A stretch of DNA of 64,000 nucleotides from Leptolyngbya sp. FACHB-261 (GTDB taxonomy: Bacteria; Cyanobacteriota; Cyanobacteriia; FACHB-261), in the NCBI RefSeq assembly GCF_014696065.1, contig NZ_JACJPL010000018.1, positions 1-64,000 on the forward strand. Reading direction: 5' to 3'. A program made the translations under genes and the position numbers. This document shows positions 42,704 through 52,500 of this stretch, piece by piece. The notes below the pieces were generated by a model. That model was not told where the DNA came from. It worked only from the letters and a program-made list of their open reading frames with translations, and searched no databases. The first letter of the stretch is position 1, and every line of letters starts with the position of its first letter.

Positions 42704-43405
42704 TTACCCCGCTAGTGCCGGCACTGCACTCAGCACACTCTCAAACAATTTCACGCCGTCAGTCCCACCCAAGCAAGGATCGGCAGCTCGCTCTGGATGC
42801 GGCATCATACCCAACACATTGCCCGTGCGGTTGCAAATACCTGCGATGTTGGCCAGAGAGCCATTGGGGTTGCTATCAGCAGTGACTTCGCCAGTCGCTG
42901 AGCAGTAGCGGAACACAATTTGGCGATTGTCTTCTAGCTCAGCTAACACATCGGGCTCAGCGTAGTAGCAGCCTTCGCCGTGGGCAATGGGCAGAGTAAT
43001 CGTTTCGCCCTGGCTGTACTGGCGTGTCCAGGCTAGATCTGTGCGTTCAACTCGCAGCGCAGTGCGGTCGCAGATGAAGTGCAGATCGCGGTTGCGAATC
43101 AGCGCCCCAGGTAGCAGCCCCGCTTCGGTCAGAATTTGAAAACCATTGCAAACACCCAAGACGTAGCCGCCGCGGTTAGCATGCTCACGCACCGCTTGCA
43201 TCACTGGTGCGAAGCGAGCCAGCGCCCCGCAGCGCAGATAATCCCCATAGCTGAAGCCGCCTGGAATCACAATCACATCCAGGTCAGACAGATCCGTTTC
43301 TTGGTGCCAGACCATACGGGTCGGCTGGTCCAGAATGCCCCGCGTTACCGTCGCCACGTCCCGGTCACAGTTAGAACCAGGAAACACAATGATGCCGAAC
43401 TTCAT
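42704..43405 (-). CDS. purQ: Phosphoribosylformylglycinamidine synthase glutaminase subunit PurQ
   Basis: A 233-aa class I glutamine amidotransferase of purine synthesis; it supplies ammonia to PurL to make FGAM from FGAR. Nucleophile C86 in VLGVCNGFQIL, catalytic His/Glu in MMPHPERA, oxyanion region IPGGFSYGDYLRCG. ATG 43405. In cyanobacteria purS normally lies directly upstream; here the frameshifted glycoside hydrolase (43441-44728) sits between. It works with PurS and PurL. Confidence 0.95.
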   Translation of the reverse strand: MKFGIIVFPGSNCDRDVATVTRGILDQPTRMVWHQETDLSDLDVIVIPGGFSYGDYLRCGALARFAPVMQAVREHANRGGYVLGVCNGFQILTEAGLLPGALIRNRDLHFICDRTALRVERTDLAWTRQYSQGETITLPIAHGEGCYYAEPDVLAELEDNRQIVFRYCSATGEVTADSNPNGSLANIAGICNRTGNVLGMMPHPERAADPCLGGTDGVKLFESVLSAVPALAG

Positions 43406-43440
43406 GCTTTAACTCTTGCCCAGCCTCCCCATGATAAGCT

Positions 43441-44728
43441 TCACCGCTCCAGCAAGAGTGGCGTCTGGCCAATCTCAAGTTGCTGCGCAGTTAAGGGGCG
43501 GCGTTGACCCGATAGATCACGGACCTGCCGCACGTTCCAGGCAGGGGGAATCTCTAGTGCAGTGGGCCCGTGAGGATTCCAGACAACCCAGCCGCTGTAG
43601 CCACCCGGACGGGTAATCCGACAGATCCAAGTGTCATCCAAGGTCACTCGATAGTCCGGCATAGCCGCGCCGACTAACCAGCGCTGAATCTCGATATAAG
43701 CTTGAGCCGCAGCCGTGGGCGTCTTGCGATCCTCGTTAACCAAGCGCAGACCCACGAAATTGAAATTGTCCCAGGCATACCAATAGAACCGGCTCACTCC
43801 CAAGGCCCAATGCACCAGGCAGGACCGGGCAACATAAGCTCGCCCCACTTCATCAGAGAGCAAGCCGTCTTCTAGGGAACCAAAGCCCAGTTCGGTATCC
43901 CAAAGCGGTTTACGACTTTGGCCGTGGCGAGCCATGATCGTCTGCACCTGCCGTACTAAAGGCACCAAACTGCTTTCCAGTTCTAGCTGGCCGGTATAGA
44001 AATGAAAGCCAATCACGTCGGCATAGTTGCCGCCACCTTTCGCGAGGTATTGCTCTAGCCAACGAGGTCCGCCGATACCCGCTTGGGCACTGCTGCGGTT
44101 GGGCAGAGTGGCGGAAGGCGACACCACCACAATCGCAGGATCCACAGCTTTAAGAACGAGATAGGCTTCGCGCGACAGTTCCAGCATCTTGTCGATGCTG
44201 CCCGTGTAAAAGCCCTTAAGGTTAGGCTCGTTCCAGATTTCGTAGTAGCGGATTTTGCCCTTATAGCGTGTGGCAACGGTGCGCACATAATTGCGCCAGT
44301 CTTCAAGGTTGCGCGGCTCAGCAGCGATGCTGGGGATGTTGTAAATCGACTCGTCGGTAGGGCGGGCCGAGGCCCAGGCCGGGGGGGAACTGTAGCGGCA
44401 GCAGGATCTCGACTTGGTGCTCCTGGGCCAGCGCGACATAGCGGTCCAGCTTGCTGAAGTCCCAGCGGCCTTTCTCCGGTTCTAAGTAGGACCAGCCCAC
44501 ATAAGCGTCGTGCAAGCGCCAGCTGGCGAATGGCACTGTGGGCCAGGGCGTTACCCCTGCCGCCTCGTGGATATGCATGCCAAACAGATCGGACGGGATA
44601 GCTTGCCTGCGCAGAATGTCTGGTCGCTGGTCAGCGGCTTCAGGCACCGAGATCGACCAGGCAACCAACGGGCTGCCAGTCGCGATCACAGCTGTCAATG
44701 CAAATCCCAGGCAGCGAGCAATGTTCAC
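43441..44728 (-). pseudogene. Secreted clan GH-A glycoside hydrolase split by a homopolymer frameshift
   Basis: Two overlapping frames join into one 428-aa protein if one base is removed from the run of seven G at 44381-44387. Signal peptide MNIARCLGFALTAVIATGSP, then LFGMHIHEA, YYEIWNEPNLKGF (acid/base Glu in NEP) and LWDTELGFGS (nucleophile Glu); this resembles GH39/GH5-type TIM-barrel hydrolases. The break lies between PLQFP and PAWASARPTDESI. Both catalytic Glu are downstream of the shift. It could be a real lesion, phase variation or a sequencing error. It lies 28 bp after purS and 35 bp before purQ. Confidence 0.82.
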
Positions 44729-44756
44729 GGGTGGCGCAGGGGCAAGCCAGGCTCCT

Positions 44757-45041
44757 TCAACCTGCCCCCACCTCGGTCAGCTCAAACCGATAGTTCTCGA
44801 TGACTGGATTGGCAAGCAGCTGGTCGCATAGACGGTCGATCTGAGTCCGGGCGCTGTCCTCCGTGTCTGCCGCTAGCTTTACCTCAACGTATTTGCCAAT
44901 GCGGACATCGCCAACACTGGCATATCCGAGTTGCTGCGCGCCTGCCTTAACGGCAGTACCAGCCGTATCTAGAACCGAGGGGCGTAGCGTGACGTAGATT
45001 TGGGCTTGATATTGCTTGCTCAAGACAGTACCGAATGACAA
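44757..45041 (-). CDS. purS: Phosphoribosylformylglycinamidine synthase subunit PurS
   Basis: A 94-aa protein with the PurS signature YQAQIYVTLRPSVLDTAGTAV, KAGAQQLGYASVGDVRIGKY and a C-terminal CDQLLANPVIENYRFEL. PurS bridges PurQ and PurL. Starts: TTG 45041 (AGGGA nine bases upstream) or TTG 45023. First gene of the purS-GH-purQ-DUF3288 unit. Confidence 0.9.
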   Translation of the reverse strand: MSFGTVLSKQYQAQIYVTLRPSVLDTAGTAVKAGAQQLGYASVGDVRIGKYVEVKLAADTEDSARTQIDRLCDQLLANPVIENYRFELTEVGAG

Positions 45042-45283
45042 GTGCAGTAATCCCTGATTTTATCTTGTTCTCTGTAGGTGCTCTGATCTAAATTCTGTGA
45101 GCCTAGAGCAATAAGGGCTTTTAAACTAGCCCAGTCGGGTGATCTTAGCGAATTATTAGTCGCGTTCACAGCACTAACACATCTCTAACAAACGACTGAC
45201 ATAGTGCAAACCTAGTTTGAACTTAGAGCAAGGGATAAAGATTAAACCCTAGTTCGTACAATAGTTCTAACAGGAGAAAGACC

Positions 45284-45772
45284 ATGAAAGGAATATTCAA
45301 AGGTGCATTATTAGCCGGTGTATTAGTGACAGGGCTAGCCGGAACAACGCTGATAGCAACCCAGCCTGCAGAGGCTATTGTGCTACCAGCACAGCGCGTC
45401 CAATTTGCTCCCGGTGCCGACGCAGTTAGGGATTTGGATGGCAACACTGACGCCTGAACTCAAGCAGGAGATCAATAGCGATCCCAATAGTGGCATCACA
45501 ACGCAAGAAGATCATGGCGTTTTGATTGTTGGCGTTACCCTAATCCTCCAGCGGCACAAGCTGGGGTGCGAGCTGGAGATATTATCGAGCAGATTAATGA
45601 CCAACCCGTTACTGACACCGATGCGGCTCAGAAACAAGTTCAAGCTAGTTCAATCGGTAGCAATCTGACATTGCAACTTCGTCGTAACGGTCAGGAGCTG
45701 AAGATTAACGCACGAATAGGCAATTTCCCTACACAGCCCGCCATCCAGGAGCAAGAGAATTCAGCGAACTGA
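45284..45772 (+). pseudogene. Remnant of an HtrA/HhoA-type protease: signal peptide joined to a broken PDZ domain
   Basis: ATG 45284 has AGGAG upstream and encodes a 57-aa peptide with a signal peptide (GALLAGVLVTGLAGTTL, then TQPAEA) ending at TGA 45455. In other frames the PDZ domain of HhoA/HtrA follows: LTPELKQEINSDPNSGI, GVLIVGVT, then after one lost base at the C-run 45538-45540, AAQAGVRAGDIIEQINDQPV and LQLRRNGQELKINARIG. The trypsin-like protease domain is absent. So an internal deletion plus at least two frame breaks have occurred. The 57-aa secreted peptide could still be made. Confidence 0.72.
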
Positions 45773-45933
45773 TTGAAATTGCAAATCGAAATTGTGTACA
45801 CATCGGCCCAGTTCTAGTCAAGCTTGTTGCGGTCTGGGCCACGATACCAAGCTAGAACTAACGATGATACTCACCTCAAGTAACCACACCAGGTACTCAC
45901 ACCCGAAATCCAGCTTTTGTGAGGGGCTCAAAT

Positions 45934-46570
45934 AATGATTAAGAGCGCTTTTTCTGCCTCTAATCCCTGGACGGAAACTGTTAAAACCTTAGGCATCAGT
46001 ATTCTGCTACTCTAGGGATTCAGACCTTTGTTGCTGAGGCTTTCTATATTCCTTCAAGGTCAATGCTGCCCACCCTACAAACCAATGATCGACTGTTAGT
46101 TGATCGGCTAGTTACGACTTTCAGAGCCGCAGCGGGGAGATATTGTAGTTTTCAAACCGCCTATTTCCGCAGAAGAGCAAGGTTTTCACGATGACTTCAT
46201 CAAGCGAGTCATCGGTTTGCCAGGAGATCTTGTTTCAGTTCATAACGGCCTGGTTTTCGTCAACGGTAAGCCTTTACAGGAGCCCTATGTTGAAAGCCCC
46301 CCAAACTACACTTGGGGACCGGAGCGAGTTCCCCAAGGTCAATATCTAGTCCTAGGCGACAATCGCAACGACAGCTATGACAGCCATTTCTGGGGCTTTG
46401 TCCCCCGCAACCAGATCATCGGTCGAGCTGTCTTCCGATTCTGGCCTTGGCAACGACTAGGCGAATTAGGACCGACCCTCAAGCAGGCCGAGGCTCAGTC
46501 CATTCCCGTACAGACAGACACTGTTTCGCAGTCTACATCTCAAAAAGTTAATTTCAAAGTTACGGATTAA
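45934..46570 (+). pseudogene. lepB: Signal peptidase I (LepB) with two frameshifts
   Basis: ATG 45934 begins NPWTETVKTLGISILLL then TAG. Continuing in frame 2 gives IQTFVAEAFYIPSRSMLPTL, with the catalytic Ser at 46060-46062; in frame 3 from about 46113 comes RGDIVVFKPPISAEE, FIKRVIGLPGD (catalytic Lys at 46202-46204), GDNRNDSYDSHFWGFVP and the end. Together this is a nearly complete thylakoid/plasma-membrane signal peptidase I. It has lost bases near 46011-46018 and 46105-46115. The TAA at 46568-46570 closes it. A functional signal peptidase must be elsewhere in the genome. Confidence 0.82.
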
Positions 46571-47033
46571 AAGTTATAGATTGAACGATGTCGAACAGAC
46601 ATCAAGCTTGTTCACGAAGCTAACCTATCGCTACCAAATAGTTAACGCACACCAGCAATAATTTAAATTCAGACAGTCAGTTTTGGAGAATCTCTGCTGC
46701 TCCAATGCTCAGTAGGTGCCGCACGCCATTAGCAATTCATTGCTAAAACTTTAGCAGGAACCAAACATATCTAACACTAATCAAGCCCCCGCAGAGGGAT
46801 TAGTCTGCCTCCCTTTCGCTAACCAGTTGAGTAAACTATGTCACATTACAGCTTATCCTCTCGCTTTTAGCCAGGACATCACTTCTGAGCCTCAGAGGAA
46901 GCAAGCTTTCTGACACGGACTGCTCCCTCAGGGCTATATCGTCAGGAGCGAAATGTCTCATCATTTGAGAGGCTTTAGACCTGTAAGCCAGATCCTTTAA
47001 GCTAGAGCCTTCCCTTCGTTCCTCCCTGTTCTG
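46571..47033. other. Intergenic region before selO
   Basis: About 463 bp with no gene. It carries a perfect 8-bp palindrome TTAGCAAT-TC-ATTGCTAA (46729-46746). The ATG of selO at 47034 has no strong ribosome site. Confidence 0.4.
46729..46746. promoter_or_regulatory. Perfect palindrome, possible operator upstream of selO
   Basis: TTAGCAAT, TC, ATTGCTAA; 8-bp arms with two-base centre, 288 bp before the selO start. Binding protein unknown. Confidence 0.35.
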
Positions 47034-48464
47034 ATGACGCCTAACCCCTTCCTAACCCTCAACTACGAGCCAGCCCTAGAAGCGCTAGGCAATGACTATT
47101 TTGATGAGGTCAATGCGGCGGAATTCCCCACTCATCTCCTGAGATTTCGCAATAATGACCTGCTGCCGCTCATGGGTCTAAACCCTCACGCAGTGAGCGA
47201 TCAAGATTTCATTGAGGCGTTTGGCAAGTTTGAGGGCAGACAACCCCTATTGGCCCTGCGCTACCACGGCTATCAATTTGGCGAATACAACTCACGGCTG
47301 GGTGATGGTCGCGGTTTTCTCTATGGCCAAATTCGTGGCACTGACGGCGAGCTTTACGATTTGGGAACTAAGGGCTCTGGTCAAACTCCCTACTCACGTG
47401 GCGCTGATGGACGACTGACCCTCAAAGGTGGAATGCGCGAAGTTTTAGCCGCCGAAGCGTTGCATGAATTGGGCGTACGCACATCCCGTTGTTTGAGCAT
47501 GATCGAAACCGGCGAACAACTCTGGCGCGGTGATGAGCCTTCGCCAACGCGATCATCGGTGATGGTGCGTTTTAACCGCTCACATATTCGCTTTGGAACC
47601 TTCGAACGGCTGCACACTCTAGGACGTAAAGACCTAGTCGAGAAGCTACTGCGCCACGTAATCGAGCAGTATTATCCGGACCTGCGCGGTGAGACCGATG
47701 CCTACGCACTGTTCTATGCCCAACTGGTCAAACGGGTGGCAGAATTAGCTGCGCAATGGATGTCAGTAGGCTTTTGTCATGCTGTGCTCAATACCGACAA
47801 TATGTCGATCACCGGTGAGAGCTTCGACTATGGCCCCTATGCCTTCATTCCCACTTACGACACCCGTTTCACCGCTGCCTATTTCGACTATTACGGACGA
47901 TACAGTTACGGCAATCAACCTGGTATTTGCCGCCTGAATTTGGAAATGTTGCAGCGTCCTTTGGCAATGGTGATTCCGGAAGCTGATTTGGAGACAGGGC
48001 TAGCTCCTTTTGTTGAGCATTACTACTTGGCCTATTACCAGTGCATGATCAACAAACTGGGATTTGATCTGCCTCAACCCAGCTCCCAAACCGAAGATTT
48101 ATTAGAGCAAACCATTCGCTTTTTAGCAGAAACTCAAGTCGGGTACCACCGCTTTTTCTGGGAGCTGGCCCGACAGTTTTCTAGCCTCTGGCGCGACGAT
48201 CCAGGCCATATTCTCAGTGAAATCGATTTTTTACCTGAGCCAGGACAGCAGGCATTGCTAGAGCCTTGGCGCGTCCATTACCATCAATTGCTCTCTCAAG
48301 TTCCCGAAAGTGAACTGGAGCAGGTAGCGCAGCGCTTGCGCCAGCATAATCCTGAAACTGCCCTACTTAGGCCCGAAATTGAAGCCGTTTGGGAACCGAT
48401 TGCACAAGAAGACAACTGGCAACCCTTCTATGATCTGCTCAAACGGCTGCGGGTTCCCCACTAG
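47034..48464 (+). CDS. selO: Protein adenylyltransferase SelO (YdiU family)
   Basis: A 476-aa pseudokinase-fold enzyme that transfers AMP from ATP to protein Ser/Thr/Tyr. Family landmarks: [77 protein letters not shown] (metal-binding Asn/Asp, active site) and [12 protein letters not shown]. Length is the family norm. It is convergent with the TPR gene with 8 bp between stops (48464 and 48473). Confidence 0.93.
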   Translation: MTPNPFLTLNYEPALEALGNDYFDEVNAAEFPTHLLRFRNNDLLPLMGLNPHAVSDQDFIEAFGKFEGRQPLLALRYHGYQFGEYNSRLGDGRGFLYGQIRGTDGELYDLGTKGSGQTPYSRGADGRLTLKGGMREVLAAEALHELGVRTSRCLSMIETGEQLWRGDEPSPTRSSVMVRFNRSHIRFGTFERLHTLGRKDLVEKLLRHVIEQYYPDLRGETDAYALFYAQLVKRVAELAAQWMSVGFCHAVLNTDNMSITGESFDYGPYAFIPTYDTRFTAAYFDYYGRYSYGNQPGICRLNLEMLQRPLAMVIPEADLETGLAPFVEHYYLAYYQCMINKLGFDLPQPSSQTEDLLEQTIRFLAETQVGYHRFFWELARQFSSLWRDDPGHILSEIDFLPEPGQQALLEPWRVHYHQLLSQVPESELEQVAQRLRQHNPETALLRPEIEAVWEPIAQEDNWQPFYDLLKRLRVPH

Positions 48465-48472
48465 GCTTACCG

Positions 48473-49747
48473 CTAACGCGCCTTGAGTCGCTGAAGACTG
48501 GACAGAGCCTGCTGGTAAAGCTCCCCCGTTTTGCCCTGGGCCTGAAGCAGCTCTGCTGCCTTCTGCAAATTTTTGAGCGCTGGCTGCCAATCGCCTAGTT
48601 GCTCGTAGGTTAACCCCCGCTCCAGATAGGCCTTGGCGAAATTTACATCCAGGCTCACTGCCTTGGTGTAATCCTCCACAGCAGTTGGGTATTCGGCCAG
48701 TCTAGACCGGAGATGCCCTCGGTTGTAGTAGGCAATCGCGTTATTGGCGTCAATGCGGAGCACCTGGCTGTAGTCCTCCAAGGCACCCTGGAGATCGCCC
48801 AAGCTTTCGCGAACCTGACCTCGCAGGTTATAAGCAGCAATATAGTTCGGGCTAAGCTTGAGGGCTTGATTGAGATCTTCTAATGCCACTTCTGTGTCAC
48901 CCTGACGATCGAGCACAGCAGCCCGCTGGTAATAAGCCGTATGGTCTTTGGGATTAATGCGCAAAGTCTGGGTGAAGTCATCGATAGCCGCCTGTGTCTC
49001 CCCCTGCTCAGCTAGGACTGCTCCCCGGCAAAGGTAACTGCGAGCGTGGTTAGCATCAAGCTGAAGCGCTCGGTCATAGTCAGCGATTGCGTTCTGCAGT
49101 TCACCCAGGCCGAAGTAAACATTGCCTCGATCGCAAAAAGCATCCACAGAACTGGGGTTGAGCTGCACAGCTTGGCTCAAATCTATCAGTGCCCCCTGAT
49201 AGTCGCCCAGGTTGTAGCGGCAAATGCCCCGACCATAGTAGACATCGGCATGCTCTGGTGCTAGCGCCAAAGCCTGGTCATAATCGGTGATTGCTCCATT
49301 GAAATCTCCTAGACTACGGCGCAGATTGCCACGGTTGATATAAGCACTGAACAGCTGGGGATCTAACCGCAGAGCCTGATTAAAGTCCTCAAGCGTTTTC
49401 TGGATGTTGCCCAAATAGTAGTAAGCTCCTCCCCGATTGGCATAGGCATCGGCATTATTAGGATCCACGCGTAGCGCTTGATTAAAGTCGAGCACAGCAC
49501 CGCCGTAGTCCCCCTGCCGCATCTTACTGATGCCCTGGCCCAAAAAGTCCGCCAAAAAGCCTGGCGGTGGCGCCTGGCTCTCGCCCGGCTCGGCTGCTGA
49601 CGCGGTCGAACTGGGTTCGACGATACTGCTAGCCTGCTGCTCAGGAGTCGCAACCGGGACAGGACGTTTCTTCACTGCTTGCGACCGCCAGTAAACAAGA
49701 GCAGCCACGCTTGCTAGGACCAGCAACACGACGAGCAGAACTTCCAT
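48473..49747 (-). CDS. Membrane-anchored TPR protein
   Basis: A 424-aa protein: one N-terminal membrane segment (LLVVLLVLASVAALVYW), a Ser/Ala/Pro linker to about residue 65, then ten 34-residue TPR units (e.g. AYANRGGAYYYLGNI, ALRLDP) to residue about 415. TPR arrays mediate protein-protein contacts. The topology (anchor first, helical repeats after) suggests a scaffold facing the cytoplasm or lumen. It is the first gene after selO on the minus strand and lies at the edge of the polysaccharide locus; a link to it is not shown. Confidence 0.87.
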   Translation of the reverse strand: MEVLLVVLLVLASVAALVYWRSQAVKKRPVPVATPEQQASSIVEPSSTASAAEPGESQAPPPGFLADFLGQGISKMRQGDYGGAVLDFNQALRVDPNNADAYANRGGAYYYLGNIQKTLEDFNQALRLDPQLFSAYINRGNLRRSLGDFNGAITDYDQALALAPEHADVYYGRGICRYNLGDYQGALIDLSQAVQLNPSSVDAFCDRGNVYFGLGELQNAIADYDRALQLDANHARSYLCRGAVLAEQGETQAAIDDFTQTLRINPKDHTAYYQRAAVLDRQGDTEVALEDLNQALKLSPNYIAAYNLRGQVRESLGDLQGALEDYSQVLRIDANNAIAYYNRGHLRSRLAEYPTAVEDYTKAVSLDVNFAKAYLERGLTYEQLGDWQPALKNLQKAAELLQAQGKTGELYQQALSSLQRLKAR

Positions 49748-49966
49748 GCAAGCTCCTCAAATCCGGGGGAACAGGCTGCCTAACAGCACCGGATCTTATT
49801 GTATGGGTCTACTCGAGGGCTCAGTCATCAGGCACAAGGGTTAGCTGAACTAAGAGGCTTAGGCGCTACTGCTGAATATTGCCCGTACCATCCTTGATTA
49901 CTGAATTGTGGGAAGCTTGTCATTGCAAAGCATGAGTCGGTTTGGAGCGTGAAAATAGAAAGGCTA

Positions 49967-51550
49967 CTAAATTTTGACAGCATCCAAGACAGAGCCCAAT
50001 TCACCTCTGTGCTCATAAATGTAAAAGGCTCTAGATCCCGATCTCCACTGATAAGAGTAATTGTCTAGCACGGTTTGCAAAAATCTTTCTCGGAGAAGAA
50101 CTTGTGAAGAACCAGCAATAGCTTGACTCGTTCCTGTTTCCAGAGGTTGATTCAATTGAACAACAGGGAAATAGCCTGACTTCAAAGCATCAATGGTTTC
50201 GCCTTCATCAAGTTTACCTGTTGCCGTCATTTGACCTGCCATAAACGGATCATAAACAAAAGGCTTTTTAGCCAAGTAACAAAGCAGGAGGTCCTCACAG
50301 ATGGCTAAACCAGGCTGGTTAGCAAGAAATTTTACATCTTCAAGATAAATTTGCTCTAAAGCCTCAAGCCTATAGTAAGCGGCTAGAAAGTTGTTCTCTT
50401 GCACAACATATCTAACTGTCATTGCCAATATGCTTAAGCTTAAGACTATTGGCATTGCCGAGCAAGCTACATCAAGCAACTGCTTTTGGAGTTGATTGAT
50501 CACATTTCCGGCTTGGCGTACTCTAACTTGATTCAAGTAGGACAAGAGCATGCCAGCAGCAATCGACAGGCTAATATAGGCATCAAAGAACATATTAAAA
50601 TTTGTTCCGTCGCCACCTATGGCATAAAACCCAACTAGTATAGATAGGAGCAAATACAGGGAGACAACTCTAAGCTGCTCTCGACTGAGAGCATAAACTA
50701 ACCAAGGCATAGTAGCTAGCAGAGGAATTACTAGCCTTTTTGTCATTACTAAACCCTTGCCCACAAAGAGTCGATCTAAGCGATAAAGCCGACTACTGCT
50801 TACTTGGTCTAGAAAGCCAATACCTGCTACTGTACAAGTGATGACGGTAAAAGCTCCAATCAGCAGAGCAAAATAGACAAGCCACCTTAAAAATTTTTGG
50901 CGAGAACGCAATAGCAGATCTATTGTAATAGCGATTGGTAGCGCGATTAAATTGTGTTTCGTAAATAGTCCCAAAGCAACGAAGCTTGCAACCATTAAAA
51001 GATTGCAATTATCGGCGGGCTTACGCAAATAGCACAAAAGTCCACCTGTCACAAAGGCATGCGCAAGCAATTGCGGATCATTCATGCCAACATAATCATT
51101 GGAAAAGGCCCCAAACAGAGCCAGACAAAAAATACCAGAGAAGACGGCATCAAAGGGTCTGCCGCCCAATTGCTTGACAGCTTGACTAACACCTAGAGAT
51201 ACTACTAAAAGAGCAAGGAAAGAGATATAACGCCCTGCTTGTAACGGATCGCCCAAAAGCTTGCCAATGCCACCAACAATATAGAAAGATAGAGGTGGAT
51301 AGTTTACTGCGGTCCATTGGCTCTGACTTTGATACAAATCTAGGTTAGAGAATGCTTTGAGAGCATAATATGCGTTCCAGCCCTCATTGTAATTGATAGG
51401 CAGTTTCAATCCGATTCTTAAAATCGGTAACACCAACAAAAAGGAGGAAGCTAAGACCAACAAGCACAAGGCTATCAGAGGCAAAAATTTTAGCCATATG
51501 GGGCTATGGCCTAAGACGTCTTGGCCTCTTAGCTTATTAGTAGGAAGCAC
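49967..51550 (-). CDS. Multi-spanning GT-C type glycosyltransferase (PMT-like)
   Basis: A 527-aa membrane protein with about ten to twelve membrane segments, starting LPLIALCLLVLASSFLLVLP. The first loop has LPINYNEGWNAYY with the DE/NEG acidic motif of GT-C enzymes, and later EMG-like loops (YVGMNDPQLLAHAF, ITCTVAGIGFL). It probably transfers sugar from a lipid carrier. Start GTG 51550. It is the gene immediately after the exosortase gene on the same strand (18 bp gap), as in polysaccharide/exosortase loci. Confidence 0.78.
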   Translation of the reverse strand: MLPTNKLRGQDVLGHSPIWLKFLPLIALCLLVLASSFLLVLPILRIGLKLPINYNEGWNAYYALKAFSNLDLYQSQSQWTAVNYPPLSFYIVGGIGKLLGDPLQAGRYISFLALLVVSLGVSQAVKQLGGRPFDAVFSGIFCLALFGAFSNDYVGMNDPQLLAHAFVTGGLLCYLRKPADNCNLLMVASFVALGLFTKHNLIALPIAITIDLLLRSRQKFLRWLVYFALLIGAFTVITCTVAGIGFLDQVSSSRLYRLDRLFVGKGLVMTKRLVIPLLATMPWLVYALSREQLRVVSLYLLLSILVGFYAIGGDGTNFNMFFDAYISLSIAAGMLLSYLNQVRVRQAGNVINQLQKQLLDVACSAMPIVLSLSILAMTVRYVVQENNFLAAYYRLEALEQIYLEDVKFLANQPGLAICEDLLLCYLAKKPFVYDPFMAGQMTATGKLDEGETIDALKSGYFPVVQLNQPLETGTSQAIAGSSQVLLRERFLQTVLDNYSYQWRSGSRAFYIYEHRGELGSVLDAVKI

Positions 51551-51568
51551 TCGTATATTTTTTCTAAA

Positions 51569-52471
51569 CTACTTAATAGATTTCTGAGGCAAGATACCCA
51601 TCACTGCATAGTAGTAAATGGTGAAAAGGATTGATGAGAAGATCTGTCCGCCCCAAGCACCATGCCAAAACTTGAAGGGCTCTGGTCCCCACTCAACCGC
51701 AGCAATCGTTACCAGCATGATTCGAGGCACGTTAAAAATCAGGGCTAGGATTGCTCCTACAATGGCTAGTCCTGTAGTCATGCGCCAGTTTTGCCTCAAA
51801 ACCAAGCCTAGAAGAATGCCGGTCAGAGCCATGGTCACTGCCATGTTGAAGCCATTACAGCCCCACTCAACCAGGACTGACCCCTTGGGTAACGAGATAT
51901 AAGGCCCTGTAGCGGTAGCTTGTTTCCCGATCAATTGCAGGGCATAACTTCCCAACCAAGCCATTAACCGTTCGACACACTGAGGGGGAGTAAGCGCCCG
52001 CCACAAGTGCTCAATCATAATATCTGGGGCTGGATGCACACTCAGAACTACCAGAAAAACAGGGCGTGGGTAGTTTTGAAAAAAGGCCAGGCCCCAAGAA
52101 CTCAAGGCAATACCCACTAAGACCAACAAGCAGAGCAAGGACTGGGGCCAAAAAGCAAAGCGGCAGAAGGGAAAAAGAGCAGAACTTGCCAGGATTAGAA
52201 TGTACCCTAATTGCCGGTCTTCGCAAGGAGCTTGGAGACTACTTAGCCGTTGCCGTTGCTGCCACAGCTCTTGAAGAGCTAAGAACATGGCAGCCACAAG
52301 AATCAGGGGGGTTGCAATACCCTTTTCAGTTCGATGAAAGGATTCAACAAGCCACACTGGCAAATAGCACAGCCCTATCAGCAGACCGCCCAATACAATC
52401 TTGGAATGAGCGGTCCTGAGGCTCTCTCGTAGCAGCCCCCAACTCATTTGGTCTAATTGTGGCCAATTCAT
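51569..52471 (-). CDS. Cyanobacterial exosortase
   Basis: A 300-aa integral membrane cysteine transpeptidase-like protein. Catalytic triad positions: C205 in VEWGCNGFN, R250 in FNVPRIML and H270 in FWHGAWGG, with membrane helices around them. Exosortases cleave C-terminal PEP-CTERM-like signals and attach the protein to a glycolipid or polysaccharide. A PTPA-CTERM-type substrate (53301-53963) and an HpsJ-like protein lie next to it on the same strand. Family branch (cyanoexosortase A/B/C) needs comparison. Confidence 0.88.
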   Translation of the reverse strand: MNWPQLDQMSWGLLRESLRTAHSKIVLGGLLIGLCYLPVWLVESFHRTEKGIATPLILVAAMFLALQELWQQRQRLSSLQAPCEDRQLGYILILASSALFPFCRFAFWPQSLLCLLVLVGIALSSWGLAFFQNYPRPVFLVVLSVHPAPDIMIEHLWRALTPPQCVERLMAWLGSYALQLIGKQATATGPYISLPKGSVLVEWGCNGFNMAVTMALTGILLGLVLRQNWRMTTGLAIVGAILALIFNVPRIMLVTIAAVEWGPEPFKFWHGAWGGQIFSSILFTIYYYAVMGILPQKSIK

Positions 52472-52500
52472 AGGACGCGGCTCCTGGTTAACGCTCAGGA

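Noticed and set aside
46571-47033. tRNA or small RNA gene
   Set aside because: No T-loop or acceptor-stem signature found; only one short palindrome.
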